Positions 26,035 through 34,230 of a DNA stretch of 64,000 bases are shown piece after piece; position 1 is the stretch's first letter; each line of letters begins with the position of its first letter. The position numbers were made by a program, and so were the translations under genes. The notes beneath the pieces are model-generated. The model did not search any database and was not told where the DNA came from. It saw only the letters and a program-made list of their open reading frames with translations. Location of the stretch: the NCBI RefSeq assembly GCF_901447155.2, contig NZ_LR588413.1, positions 310,001-374,000 on the forward strand, in the 5' to 3' direction. This stretch comes from Peptoniphilus catoniae. GTDB lineage: Bacteria; Bacillota; Clostridia; Tissierellales; Peptoniphilaceae.

Positions 26035-26742
26035 TTATCCCACCACCTTAAAGATAAATATAGCCACAGCTATGCCTAAAAAAGCTCCCGAAATCGCCTC
26101 ACTTAGCTTATGAACTCCTGTTTCAACTCTACTCTCAGCTACTAAAAAAGCTAAGCCGTAAGCAGCAAGGGTTATTAAACTTTTTTCGCTTACAAGAGAT
26201 ATAATTGTCGCTACACAAAAAGCAAGAGATGAATGCCCTGATATAGCACCTCCTTGAAAATAAGTGCCTCCGTTTTTCCTAGCTCTTAGATATTTGCCTC
26301 CAAGAGTTAATATTAAAATAAGAATTATTGCTATGAAGCTTAGGTGGGGATCTGAATTTTGTATTTTTGTAAGCATTAAATCTCCCAAATTTGATATTCT
26401 GTCGAAAAAAAGCAAATAGGCTACAAGTAAGGCATTTATTGATGATATTAAAACGGCACCTGCAGAAACATCCTTTATATATTTAGCTATAGGATTATAA
26501 TCTTGAACAATTAAATCAACTGTCCTCTCAACTGCCGTATTAAACATTTCACTAGCAACAACAAAGGTTATGGCAAATATCATAAGCAAAAACTCAAGTC
26601 TGTTAAAGTCCATAAACAAGCTTAATATAACTACAGCTAAAGCCGCTAAATAATGAAACTTCATATTTTTTTCAGTTTTAAGAGCAGATATAATCCCCTG
26701 AACTGCATAATTAAAAGAAGATATAAATCCACCTTTTTTCAT
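26035..26742 (-). CDS. dgkA: Diacylglycerol/undecaprenol kinase fused to a PAP2 phosphatase-like domain
   Basis: A 235-residue membrane protein with two enzyme folds. Residues ~1-115 are the DagK fold, with the catalytic ASEMFNTAVERTVDL and YIKDVSAGAVLI segments; in Gram-positives it phosphorylates undecaprenol. Residues ~135-235 carry PAP2 motifs: KYLRARKNGG (motif 1-like), ISGHSSLAF (motif 2, SGH) and SRVETGVHKLSEAISG (motif 3, SR-x5-H). The PAP2 part would remove a phosphate, so one chain may both make and break undecaprenyl phosphate, or act on pyrophosphate forms. B. subtilis DgkA stops after the kinase part. It sits between ybeY and cdd. Confidence 0.9.
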   Translation of the reverse strand: MKKGGFISSFNYAVQGIISALKTEKNMKFHYLAALAVVILSLFMDFNRLEFLLMIFAITFVVASEMFNTAVERTVDLIVQDYNPIAKYIKDVSAGAVLISSINALLVAYLLFFDRISNLGDLMLTKIQNSDPHLSFIAIILILILTLGGKYLRARKNGGTYFQGGAISGHSSLAFCVATIISLVSEKSLITLAAYGLAFLVAESRVETGVHKLSEAISGAFLGIAVAIFIFKVVG

Positions 26743-26746
26743 AAAA

Positions 26747-27193
26747 TCACCTGTTTATATTAAGGCTTTCCATAATTATCTTTTCCTTAGCCCTCATTAT
26801 ATTTTTATCCTCTTCATCTTCATGATCATAGCCGAGTAAATGGAGAGTTGAATGAACCGTAAGGTAAGAAAATTCTCTTTCTTCTGAATGTCCATACTCT
26901 TTAGCCTGAGATATAACTCTTGCAGTATTTATAACTATATCTCCAAGAATTCTGTTTTCAATTCTAAACTCATCGTCTATGGGAAAGGACAATACATCTG
27001 TAACCCTATCTACATTTCTGAAATCTCTGTTTAAGCTTTGTATTTCTGAGGAATTTACAAAAGAAACACTAACCATAATTCTATCTGATAGGTTTTCCTC
27101 ATCTAAGACAGCTTTAATCGATTTTTTTATAAGATCAGTTAAGCTATCATCAATATATATTTCATCTTGTCTGTTATCAAAAAATATTTCCAT
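26747..27193 (-). CDS. ybeY: Endoribonuclease YbeY
   Basis: A 148-residue metal-dependent RNase of 16S rRNA maturation and ribosome quality control. The zinc motif HSTLHLLGYDHEDEED (H-x3-H-x5-H) and the VTDVLSFP segment are diagnostic. It follows phoH by two bases; in Bacillus an HD-domain gene (pgpH/yqfF) stands between them. Confidence 0.96.
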   Translation of the reverse strand: MEIFFDNRQDEIYIDDSLTDLIKKSIKAVLDEENLSDRIMVSVSFVNSSEIQSLNRDFRNVDRVTDVLSFPIDDEFRIENRILGDIVINTARVISQAKEYGHSEEREFSYLTVHSTLHLLGYDHEDEEDKNIMRAKEKIIMESLNINR

Positions 27194-27195
27194 TT

Positions 27196-28167
27196 TTATT
27201 TCTTTCTGTTTTTCTCATATAAATCATAGGCTGATATTATTCTTTGCACCAAGGGATGACGTACTATGTCGTGATTACCTAAATAAACCATACCTATACC
27301 TTTTACATTCTTCAAAATATGAAGCACCGTCCTAAGTCCTGAAGATTTTGACTTTGGAAGGTCGGTTTGAGTAATATCTCCGGTAATAATAGCCTTTGAT
27401 CCGTAACCTAATCTGGTCAAAAACATTTTCATTTGTTCATTGGTTGTGTTTTGAGCCTCATCGAGAATTACAAAGGATGAATCCAATGTTCTTCCTCTCA
27501 TATAGGCTAAGGGGGCCACCTCTATTTGGTTCTTTTCAACATATTTATTGTAATTTTCATGTCCCAACATCTCAAAAAGAGCATCATATAAAGGTCTTAG
27601 ATAGGGATCCACCTTCATTTGTAAATCCCCCGGCAAAAAGCCCAAGCTTTCTCCGGCTTCAACGGCAGGTCTTGTTAAAACTATTCTGTTTACTTCCTTG
27701 TTTTTAAATGCTCTAACTGCCATAGCCATAGCAAGGTAGGTTTTACCCGTTCCTGCCGGTCCTATTCCGAAAACAACATCATTGTCCTTTATAGTATCTA
27801 TATATTTCTTTTGTCCCAGTGTCTTTGCTCTAATGGGCTTGCCCATAGAAGTATATAGGATAATTTCCTTTAAAAGCTCAACAAGAGAGTCTGTTTTTCC
27901 ATTTTTTATTAAAGATGCTGAATACTCTACATCTTTTATACTTAAATTGTTTTGTACCTTTAGAAGCTTTATAAGATTATCAAATAAAAGATCCGCCCTT
28001 ATTACATTTTCCTCTTCAGACCCTATTACAATTAACTTGCCATTACTTATTCTGCTTCTTATATTAAATTCTTTTTCAATATAATTTATATTCTCATCAA
28101 GTTTTCCTGAAAGAATACCATACATATTTGAGTCAAGAAATGATATATCAATTGTTCTTTCGTACAT
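27196..28167 (-). CDS. phoH: PhoH-like ATPase
   Basis: A 323-residue PhoH/PhoL protein: an N-terminal KH-like region (~1-95) and a P-loop ATPase with Walker A GIGPAGTGKTYLA, VLTRPAVEAGESLGFLPGDL, and Walker B-like SFVILDEAQNTT. PhoH proteins are thought to be RNA helicases or RNA-linked ATPases acting with YbeY. ATG 28167 has TTGGAGG upstream; the TTG at 28179 overlaps that site. It heads the phoH-ybeY-dgkA-cdd-era-recO-glyQS operon. Confidence 0.94.
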   Translation of the reverse strand: MYERTIDISFLDSNMYGILSGKLDENINYIEKEFNIRSRISNGKLIVIGSEEENVIRADLLFDNLIKLLKVQNNLSIKDVEYSASLIKNGKTDSLVELLKEIILYTSMGKPIRAKTLGQKKYIDTIKDNDVVFGIGPAGTGKTYLAMAMAVRAFKNKEVNRIVLTRPAVEAGESLGFLPGDLQMKVDPYLRPLYDALFEMLGHENYNKYVEKNQIEVAPLAYMRGRTLDSSFVILDEAQNTTNEQMKMFLTRLGYGSKAIITGDITQTDLPKSKSSGLRTVLHILKNVKGIGMVYLGNHDIVRHPLVQRIISAYDLYEKNRKK

Positions 28168-28190
28168 TATTACCTCCAATTATCCCTAAT

Positions 28191-28199
28191 ATGATACCA
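28191..28199 (-). promoter_or_regulatory. Possible extended -10 promoter of the phoH operon
   Basis: TGGTATCAT (extended -10, TG-N-TATCAT) lies about 25 nt before the phoH start on the minus strand and downstream of a terminator. No good -35 is visible at 17 nt. Confidence 0.35.
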
Positions 28200-28222
28200 T
28201 ATAATGACCTATTTTTCCACTC

Positions 28223-28250
28223 CACTAAAAAAGGAAGCTTGCAAGCTTCC
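28223..28250 (-). terminator. Terminator after the rpsU-floA operon
   Basis: GGAAGCTTGCAAGCTTCC is a perfect hairpin followed by TTTTTTAG on the minus strand. The first stem base overlaps the stop codon of the preceding gene, so the terminator starts immediately at the end of translation. Confidence 0.9.
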
Positions 28251-28807
28251 TACCTTAGTGACACGGGTTTGTCCAATATTTCTTTCATAATTATTCCTTT
28301 AACTAAATCGTCATAATCAAAATATTTTTCATCAAATGTGTTGTCTTCATTTAAGTTGTTTAAATTGTTTGGATTATCTGAAAAATTCTTGTTTTTTTCT
28401 TCTTTAGTAAAGTAAGGATTGGGATCTTTTTCTATTTGCTTTTCTTCAGATGAAGAGTTTGAAGAAATATTATTTCCCTTGGATGTATTTTTTTGTTCCT
28501 TTATTCTTTTTTCTTCCAATAAATCATCTATATCCTTCTTGGTGAAATATTGCTTTTGACCCTTGGTTATTCTTTCATCAGAATTAATTAAATCTTTAAA
28601 TTCTTTAAATTTTTCCTTATCTATAGGAGAAAGAGATTCAAAAAGAGTATTGAAAAATCCCGGGTTTTTTTTAGAACTAATAGACCTTTCAGCTTTATTT
28701 TCATTAAAGGCTTCATGGTTCATATTCTTCTTATTGGGTTTTTTATTATTTCTTTCAAGAAATTTTTTAAAGCTATAAATTAGCAATATAATTAATAAAT
28801 TTCTCAT
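28250..28807 (-). CDS. Uncharacterised charged protein with N-terminal membrane anchor
   Basis: A 185-residue protein I do not recognise. The first ~15 residues (MRNLLIILLIYSFKKFLE) form a short hydrophobic segment before a very polar, Lys/Asn/Glu/Ser-rich body that is probably disordered. Two similar motifs, KQYFTKKDIDDL (~84-95) and NPYFTKEEKNK (~131-141), suggest short repeated binding motifs. The last ~22 residues (FDYDDLVKGIIMKEILDKP) look like an ordered amphipathic tail. It starts four bases after the floA stop and occupies the position of yqfB in the Bacillus nfeD-floA operon, but no similarity to YqfB is evident. A role at flotillin-type membrane domains is a guess from context. Confidence 0.7.
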   Translation of the reverse strand: MRNLLIILLIYSFKKFLERNNKKPNKKNMNHEAFNENKAERSISSKKNPGFFNTLFESLSPIDKEKFKEFKDLINSDERITKGQKQYFTKKDIDDLLEEKRIKEQKNTSKGNNISSNSSSEEKQIEKDPNPYFTKEEKNKNFSDNPNNLNNLNEDNTFDEKYFDYDDLVKGIIMKEILDKPVSLR

Positions 28808-28811
28808 TTAA

Positions 28812-29804
28812 TCACTGCTCTTTATTTTTCTTGTTTTTATTTGTAGCCTTTGATATAGAATCTCTCATATCAGTATCTGAATTTATATTTTTAAGCTTGT
28901 AGTAGTCCATAACTCCAAGGTTTCCATTTTTTAAAGCTTCTGCCATAGCAAGAGGTACTTCTGATTCAGCCTCTACAACCTTAGCTCTCATAGCCTCTAC
29001 TTCAGCCTTCATTTCTTGTTCTCTTGCAAGTGCCATAGCTCGTCTTTCAGATGCCTTAGCTTCAGCTATTCTCTTATCAGCCTCAGCTTGGTCAGTTTGA
29101 AGTCTTGCACCTATATTTCTTGCAACATCCACATCTGCTATATCTATTGATAAAATTTCAAAGGCCGTTCCTGAGTCAAGGCCCTTTTCAAGTACAACCC
29201 TTGATATTGAATCCGGATTTTCCAAAACAGCCTTATAGGTAGTTGAGGAACCTACTGTTGTTACTATACCTTCACCAACTCTGGCTATAATAGTTTCTTC
29301 TCCCGCTCCACCTACAAGTCTGTCTATATTAGCTCTAACAGTTACCTTTGCCTTTACTACAACTTCTATTCCATCTTGAGCTACTGCAGATATATTGGGG
29401 GTTTCTATTACCTTTGGGTTAACTGAAACCTGAACCGCCTCAAGAACGTTACGTCCTGCAAGGTCTATTGCCGCACCTCTTTCAAACTGCAAAGGTATAT
29501 TGGCCCTTTCAGCTGCAATTAAAGCATCTACCAAGGTATTTACATTACCTCCTGCAAGATAATGACCTTCCAAACTTTCAATGTCTAAATTTAATCCTGC
29601 CTTAGTTGCCTTAATCATTGGGTTGACAATTCTGCCCGGTCTTACTCTTCTTAGCCTCATACCTATAAGGGTAGAAACTTTAACCTTTACTCCTGAAAAA
29701 AATGCAGTTATCCATAATCCCACAGGTACAAAGGTAAAAAACAATATAATAAGTAATACTATTATTACTATAAAACTACTTCCAAAAATAGTGCTGGCCG
29801 ACAT
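28812..29804 (-). CDS. floA: Flotillin-like protein FloA
   Basis: A 330-residue scaffold of functional membrane microdomains. One N-terminal membrane segment (~8-30) precedes the SPFH/PHB-type core ([57 protein letters not shown]), followed by the Ala/Glu-rich coiled coil with repeated EAK and EAE units ([20 protein letters not shown]). It follows nfeD with no gap, exactly as yqeZ-yqfA in Bacillus, and has GGAGGG upstream. Confidence 0.95.
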   Translation of the reverse strand: MSASTIFGSSFIVIIVLLIILFFTFVPVGLWITAFFSGVKVKVSTLIGMRLRRVRPGRIVNPMIKATKAGLNLDIESLEGHYLAGGNVNTLVDALIAAERANIPLQFERGAAIDLAGRNVLEAVQVSVNPKVIETPNISAVAQDGIEVVVKAKVTVRANIDRLVGGAGEETIIARVGEGIVTTVGSSTTYKAVLENPDSISRVVLEKGLDSGTAFEILSIDIADVDVARNIGARLQTDQAEADKRIAEAKASERRAMALAREQEMKAEVEAMRAKVVEAESEVPLAMAEALKNGNLGVMDYYKLKNINSDTDMRDSISKATNKNKKNKEQ

Positions 29805-31085
29805 TTAATTTACCCTCCTTACATAAACTTCGCCTGAATCAATTCGGCAAACTTCAACATTAACTCCACTTTCTATATAGCCTTCATAAGCTATAGCTTC
29901 GTATTTCTTACCATTAAACTCTATATATCCTACAGGTCTTAAAATAGACCTGGTTACAGCAAAATCTCCTATTTTAAGGTCGGGGTTTTCCTTGCCTATA
30001 TATCCTCTTTCAGAGGTATGAGATTTTTCAAGTCTTAAGCGATTAAATAATCTTGACTTCATGCCTGATTTTACCAAAGCCATCCCAAATATAAAAGCTA
30101 TAACAAAGGCTATTGACAAGGACCTTACAGCTACATCTATTGATCCAAGAGCCATTACGAGCCCACAGACAACAGCAATAATTCCGGATATGCCTGCAAG
30201 ACCGAAGCCCGGTATAAACATTTCTATAATTAAAAGCAAAAGACCGAGCAAAAATATCATTACTGAATACCAATTTGAGTTCCCGGAAAATATACTACCT
30301 AAAAAGAAGAAAAAGAATGACAGTATTGATATTACTCCTCCAAGACCAAAGCCCGGAGTAAATATTTCAAATATAAATCCAGTTAAGCCCAATACCAGTA
30401 AAAGCGTAGATACACCTGATGAGGAAATAATATTTATAAATTTATAACTGGAGTCCATTTCAAGATTTATAATCTCATCATCATTTAGATTAAGATCTTC
30501 TGCTATATCTTTATAAGACCTTACAGTTCCATCTGAAATTTTATACTTTAAAGATTCCTCTGATGTTAAGTTAACCAGCTTACCCTTTGAAGAAAGGTTT
30601 GGAATTTTTATATCACTGTCCGCCATAGCTTCTATTATCTCACTGTTTCTATTTCTATATTGGGCAGTATCCCTTAGTATAGACCTCCAAAATGAAATGT
30701 TTTTCTCAGTTTTTGGAATAGTCTCTGCAGATCCTATTGTAGCTGTTGGAGCCATATAAACCTTCTCACAGGCAATTGTAATTAAAACTCCTGCTGATTC
30801 CGCCTTTGTATTTACAAAAGCCGCAGTTTTTACCTTAGAGTCAACTATGTAATTTTTAATTTTTTCAGCTGCTAAAACAGATCCTCCATAGGTGTCAATT
30901 TCAAAGATAATAAGGTCGGCCTTGTTTTCCTCAGCTTTAGCTATACTCTTTTTAATAAATCCGCTACTTGCATTTGTTATCTCGCTATTAACAGGAATAA
31001 CGTATACCTTTCCTTCTTCGGCAAATACAAGGGGTGAAATTATTAAAAATAACAAGATGGTAAGAACAAAAATTTTTCTTTTCAT
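29805..31085 (-). CDS. NfeD-family membrane-bound serine protease-like protein
   Basis: A 426-residue protein of the long NfeD type (YqeZ). A signal sequence (~1-22) is followed by a ClpP/SppA-like domain (VYVIPVNSEITNASSGFI, FEIDTYGGSVLAAEKI, NTKAESAGVLITIACEKVYMAP with the candidate nucleophile Ser). Four to five membrane helices lie at ~220-345, and a C-terminal OB-fold NfeD domain occupies the last ~70 residues (GRPVGYIEFNGKKYEA region). These proteins act together with the flotillin encoded next door. The start has GGGAG upstream. Confidence 0.92.
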   Translation of the reverse strand: MKRKIFVLTILLFLIISPLVFAEEGKVYVIPVNSEITNASSGFIKKSIAKAEENKADLIIFEIDTYGGSVLAAEKIKNYIVDSKVKTAAFVNTKAESAGVLITIACEKVYMAPTATIGSAETIPKTEKNISFWRSILRDTAQYRNRNSEIIEAMADSDIKIPNLSSKGKLVNLTSEESLKYKISDGTVRSYKDIAEDLNLNDDEIINLEMDSSYKFINIISSSGVSTLLLVLGLTGFIFEIFTPGFGLGGVISILSFFFFFLGSIFSGNSNWYSVMIFLLGLLLLIIEMFIPGFGLAGISGIIAVVCGLVMALGSIDVAVRSLSIAFVIAFIFGMALVKSGMKSRLFNRLRLEKSHTSERGYIGKENPDLKIGDFAVTRSILRPVGYIEFNGKKYEAIAYEGYIESGVNVEVCRIDSGEVYVRRVN

Positions 31086-31113
31086 AGAATTCTCCCGAAA
31101 AATAAAACCCAGG

Positions 31114-31569
31114 TTATTCCCCAGGTTTACTTAATAATGTTTGAGCGATTTTACTTACCATTTTACCGTCAGCTTTTCCCTTTATTTTAGGCATTACATT
31201 TTTCATAAGAATACCCATTTGTTTAGGTGAATCAATATTGTTTTCTTTAATTACGTCTTTTATAATCTCAGTCAACTCACCTTCAGAAAGCTGCTTAGGC
31301 AAATAGTTAAGCAGTATATCAATCTCAGAATTGGTTTGTTCTATTAAATCTTGACGATTTCCTTTTTCAAATTCTTCTATTGAAGATTTTTTTTCCTTTA
31401 GCTGTTTAGAAAGAATATTTAATATATCCTCATCGCTAAGCTCAACTCTATCGTCAATTTCCTTTTGCTTAATGGCTGCACGTACCATGGTGATAGTGTC
31501 TTTTTTCAACTTGTCTTTGTTTTTCATGGCAGTTTTTAAATCTTCCATAAGCTGTTCTTTTAAAGACAT
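31114..31569 (-). CDS. yqeY: GatB/YqeY domain protein
   Basis: A 151-residue YqeY protein, related to the tail domain of the amidotransferase GatB that contacts tRNA. Typical features are MKNKDKLKKDTITMVRAAIKQ near the start, YLPKQLSEGELTEII and MGILMKNVMPKIKGKADGK near the end. Its function is unknown; a tRNA-related role is inferred from the family. It follows rpsU in the usual order. Confidence 0.94.
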   Translation of the reverse strand: MSLKEQLMEDLKTAMKNKDKLKKDTITMVRAAIKQKEIDDRVELSDEDILNILSKQLKEKKSSIEEFEKGNRQDLIEQTNSEIDILLNYLPKQLSEGELTEIIKDVIKENNIDSPKQMGILMKNVMPKIKGKADGKMVSKIAQTLLSKPGE

Positions 31570-31581
31570 ATTGCACCTCTT

Positions 31582-31764
31582 TTAATATCTGGCATTTCTC
31601 TTTCTACGTGCTTCTTCGGATTTCTTTTTTCTTCTAACACTTGGTTTTTCATAATGTTCTCTTTTTCTTGCTTCTTTAAGTATTCCACTGGTAGCGCATT
31701 GTCTCTTAAATCTTTTAAGAGCATTATCAAGAGATTCATTTTCTCCAACTCTAACTTCTGACAT
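31582..31764 (-). CDS. rpsU: 30S ribosomal protein S21
   Basis: A 60-residue S21: [20 protein letters not shown] at the N-terminus and a very basic C-terminal tail ([18 protein letters not shown]). ATG 31764 lies behind GAGGAGGG at normal spacing; longer frames upstream are not supported. A consensus promoter lies ~50 nt upstream, so it heads the rpsU-yqeY-nfeD-floA operon. Confidence 0.97.
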   Translation of the reverse strand: MSEVRVGENESLDNALKRFKRQCATSGILKEARKREHYEKPSVRRKKKSEEARRKRNARY

Positions 31765-31815
31765 GATTTCCCTCCTCTCACTGAAAAGAGTAGTCCTTAA
31801 GACTATTTCCAAATA

Positions 31816-31844
31816 ATTATATCTTATAATAGGCTTGATTTCAA
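31816..31844 (-). promoter_or_regulatory. Sigma-A promoter of the rpsU operon
   Basis: TTGAAA (31844-31839) and TATAAT (31821-31816), spacer 17 nt, on the minus strand. The -35 lies just after the hinT stop codon. Confidence 0.8.
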
Positions 31845-31854
31845 TATTTTTTTA

Positions 31855-32193
31855 TCAACCCGGTGGCCATGCCATACTTCTGCCGCCAAGGAGGTGGTAG
31901 TGTAAGTGATTTACGCTTTGTCCTCCATCTTCCTTGCAATTGTTTACAAGTCTATAGCCTTTTGTTAAACCAAATTTTGCTGCTAATTCCTTTGCCTTTA
32001 GACTTATATGGAAAATAAGATCCTTATGGGACTCGTTTATATCGTCTAATGATTCTATGTGCTCCTTTGGTACTATAAGTATATGTACCGGTGCTTGTGG
32101 ATCTATATCTTTAAATGCATAGATTAAATCATCTTCATAAACTTTATCTGATGGTATTTCTCCTGCAATTATTTTACAAAATAAGCAATCCAT
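31855..32193 (-). CDS. HIT-family purine nucleoside phosphoramidase (HinT)
   Basis: A 112-residue histidine-triad protein. CLFCKIIAGEIPSDKVYED opens it, APVHILIVPKEHIESL follows, and VNHLHYHLLGGRSMAWPPG is the H-x-H-x-H catalytic triad with the HinT-type tail. It hydrolyses AMP-lysine and aminoacyl-adenylate-type phosphoramidates. It is the last gene of the long hrcA operon, with AAGGAGG upstream. Confidence 0.95.
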   Translation of the reverse strand: MDCLFCKIIAGEIPSDKVYEDDLIYAFKDIDPQAPVHILIVPKEHIESLDDINESHKDLIFHISLKAKELAAKFGLTKGYRLVNNCKEDGGQSVNHLHYHLLGGRSMAWPPG

Positions 32194-32205
32194 AATCTTA
32201 CCTCC

Positions 32206-33507
32206 TTACACTAATTTTGCCCTTAAAATATCCTTGTCGAATTCCTTAAGCTCAACATCAACAATTTTATTTTTCAGTGGTTCATCAGAATTTACTAAAC
32301 ACCTGATGTAATTTGTAGTATATCCTAAAAACTTTCCCTTTTCAATTTCTTCTTCAACTAAAAGGGATTTTTTTAAATTAGCATTTTTCTCAGCAAATTC
32401 CTTCATAAGTCTTTCATTTAATTCAGACATTACATCAGATCTTTCTATTTTTATATTTCCGTCTACTTGATTAGGCATAGATGCCGCAACTGTTCCCTGT
32501 CTCTTTGAATATTTGAAAATATGAATTCTTGAAAATCCAACTTTTTCTACAAAATCATAGCTTTCTTTAAAGTCTTGATCAGATTCTCCTGGAAAGCCTG
32601 TTATTATATCTGTCGTAAGTCCTGCAAGAGGCATGTAGCTTCTTATAAGTTCAGTCTTTTCAAAAAATTCTTCTTTTGTATATTTTCTATTCATGTTTTT
32701 TAGGGTTCTATTTGATCCGCTTTGGAGGGACAAATGAAAATGATCACAGACCTTTCCGGTATTAAGGGCTCTTTTCATAAAGTCCTCTGTTATTATTCCC
32801 TGCTCTATTGATGAAAGTCTTATTCTCCTTATATTTTCTATCTCGGCAATTTTTTCTATAAGATCTATTAATCTTGTATTACCTAAATCGTATCCATATG
32901 AACCGACATGAATTCCCGTTAAAATTATTTCCTTATATCCTGCCTCTGATAAAGCTTTTGCTTCAGCTACAGAGTCTTCCAGCGTCCTTGATCTTATAGG
33001 TCCTCTGGCATAGGGGATTATACAGTAGCTGCAAAACCTGTTGCATCCGTCTTGCACCTTCATGTAAGCTCTTGTCATTCCCGGGGTGCTTTTAGTGCTT
33101 ATATCCTGAAAACAGTGATCTCCTTTTAATGATCTTACTGTATTAAGTTGCTTCTTTTCTTTTTCAAAGGTCTCACAAAGATCTACTATTTCATTTCTTT
33201 CACTGGTTCCTATTATTATATCCACTCCTTCTATTTTAGCTACATTTTCCGGAGCGACTTGTGAATAGCAACCCATTACTGCAACTATTGCATCTGGATT
33301 ATTTCTTTTTACTCTTCTTATAACCTGTCTTGATTTTCTGTCTGAAAGATTTGTTACAGTGCAGGTGTTTATTATATATATATCAGCATTTTCTTCATTG
33401 TCTTCTACATTTATATATCCCTTTTTGCTGAAAAGTTCTGAAACTGCTTCTGATTCATATTGATTTACTTTACAACCTAAGGTCATTATTGAATATGTTT
33501 TTGAAAT
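32206..33507 (-). CDS. mtaB: tRNA t6A37 methylthiotransferase MtaB
   Basis: About 434 residues, a radical-SAM methylthiotransferase that turns t6A37 into ms2t6A37. The UPF0004 domain has three cluster cysteines (TLGCKVNQYE, NTCTVTNLSD, VMGCYSQ), the radical-SAM core has CNRFCSYCIIPYARGP, and a TRAM domain ends the chain. The start is unusual. A good GGAGGG lies at 33515-33520, and seven bases downstream is ATT, in frame, exactly where the homologous N-terminus (xxKTYSIMTLGCKVN) should begin. The only in-frame ATGs are 33555 (deep inside rsmE, no ribosome-binding site) and 33483 (which would remove the first strand). ATT is therefore the proposed start; it overlaps rsmE by 22 bases. Confidence 0.85.
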   Translation of the reverse strand: MSKTYSIMTLGCKVNQYESEAVSELFSKKGYINVEDNEENADIYIINTCTVTNLSDRKSRQVIRRVKRNNPDAIVAVMGCYSQVAPENVAKIEGVDIIIGTSERNEIVDLCETFEKEKKQLNTVRSLKGDHCFQDISTKSTPGMTRAYMKVQDGCNRFCSYCIIPYARGPIRSRTLEDSVAEAKALSEAGYKEIILTGIHVGSYGYDLGNTRLIDLIEKIAEIENIRRIRLSSIEQGIITEDFMKRALNTGKVCDHFHLSLQSGSNRTLKNMNRKYTKEEFFEKTELIRSYMPLAGLTTDIITGFPGESDQDFKESYDFVEKVGFSRIHIFKYSKRQGTVAASMPNQVDGNIKIERSDVMSELNERLMKEFAEKNANLKKSLLVEEEIEKGKFLGYTTNYIRCLVNSDEPLKNKIVDVELKEFDKDILRAKLV

Positions 33508-34229
33508 GACTGATCCCTCCTTTCTAAGCTTTGTATTATATAAAAACTGGCACATATAGCTGCGGTTTGTGCTCTTAAAATCCTTCTACCTAAAGATATT
33601 ACATCTGCTCCCATAATTTTTAAAGCTTCGGCTTCATCTTTTGTAAATCCACCCTCTGGACCTACTACTAAAAGTATTTTATTATATTTTTTGCCCTCGT
33701 CGAATCTTAAATCTTTTTCTTCTTCATAAGCCATAATAATTTTTCTATTTTGTCTTTTAGAAATTTCTTCTAAATCTTTAATTTTAACAGGTGAATTAAG
33801 TTTTGGAATTATTTCTCTTTTTGATTGCTTGGCAGCTGACTCAATAATTTTTTCCCATCTGGCTATTTTTAAATCTTCTTTTTTCTCTATCTTAGATACA
33901 ACTCTATCTGTATACAAGGGATAAAATTCGCTGACTCCAACTTCCGTGCAATATTTTAATATTTCTTCAGTATTGTTGTTTTTTAAAATTCCAAAGGCAA
34001 GAGCCAAGTCTATTGGGCTTTCATTCTCCCTTTTTAACTCTTTAAGCTTTTCCAAAACCACAGTCTTACCTTCAAGGTGGTGAAATCTTGCAGAAAAATT
34101 CCCGTTTTCAGCAACTATCTCCACAAGCTCGTTTTCCTTTATTCTAAGGACCTTTAAATAGTGATGAGAGTCTTCTTCACTAAGCATAAGGACTTTATCA
34201 AAGGCTTCATCTACAAAAAATCTAAACAT
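33486..34229 (-). CDS. rsmE: 16S rRNA (uracil-1498 N3)-methyltransferase
   Basis: A 247-residue SPOUT methyltransferase. It has an N-terminal PUA-like part (SHHYLKVLRIKENELVEIV) and the knotted SAM site LVVGPEGGFTKDEAEAL followed by SLGRRILRAQTAAI. EFYPLYTDRVVSK and RWEKIIESAAKQSKRE are family signatures. It follows prmA by one base, as in many Firmicutes. Confidence 0.95.
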   Translation of the reverse strand: MFRFFVDEAFDKVLMLSEEDSHHYLKVLRIKENELVEIVAENGNFSARFHHLEGKTVVLEKLKELKRENESPIDLALAFGILKNNNTEEILKYCTEVGVSEFYPLYTDRVVSKIEKKEDLKIARWEKIIESAAKQSKREIIPKLNSPVKIKDLEEISKRQNRKIIMAYEEEKDLRFDEGKKYNKILLVVGPEGGFTKDEAEALKIMGADVISLGRRILRAQTAAICASFYIIQSLERRDQSFQKHIQ

Positions 34230-34230
34230 T

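Noticed and set aside
31103-31132. Repeated CCCAGGTT motif between yqeY and nfeD, first taken for a terminator
   Set aside because: The two copies are direct, not inverted, so no stem of useful length forms.
31560-31781. A 73-codon minus-strand frame overlapping rpsU
   Set aside because: It is the same region read in another frame; rpsU is unambiguous and has the ribosome-binding site.
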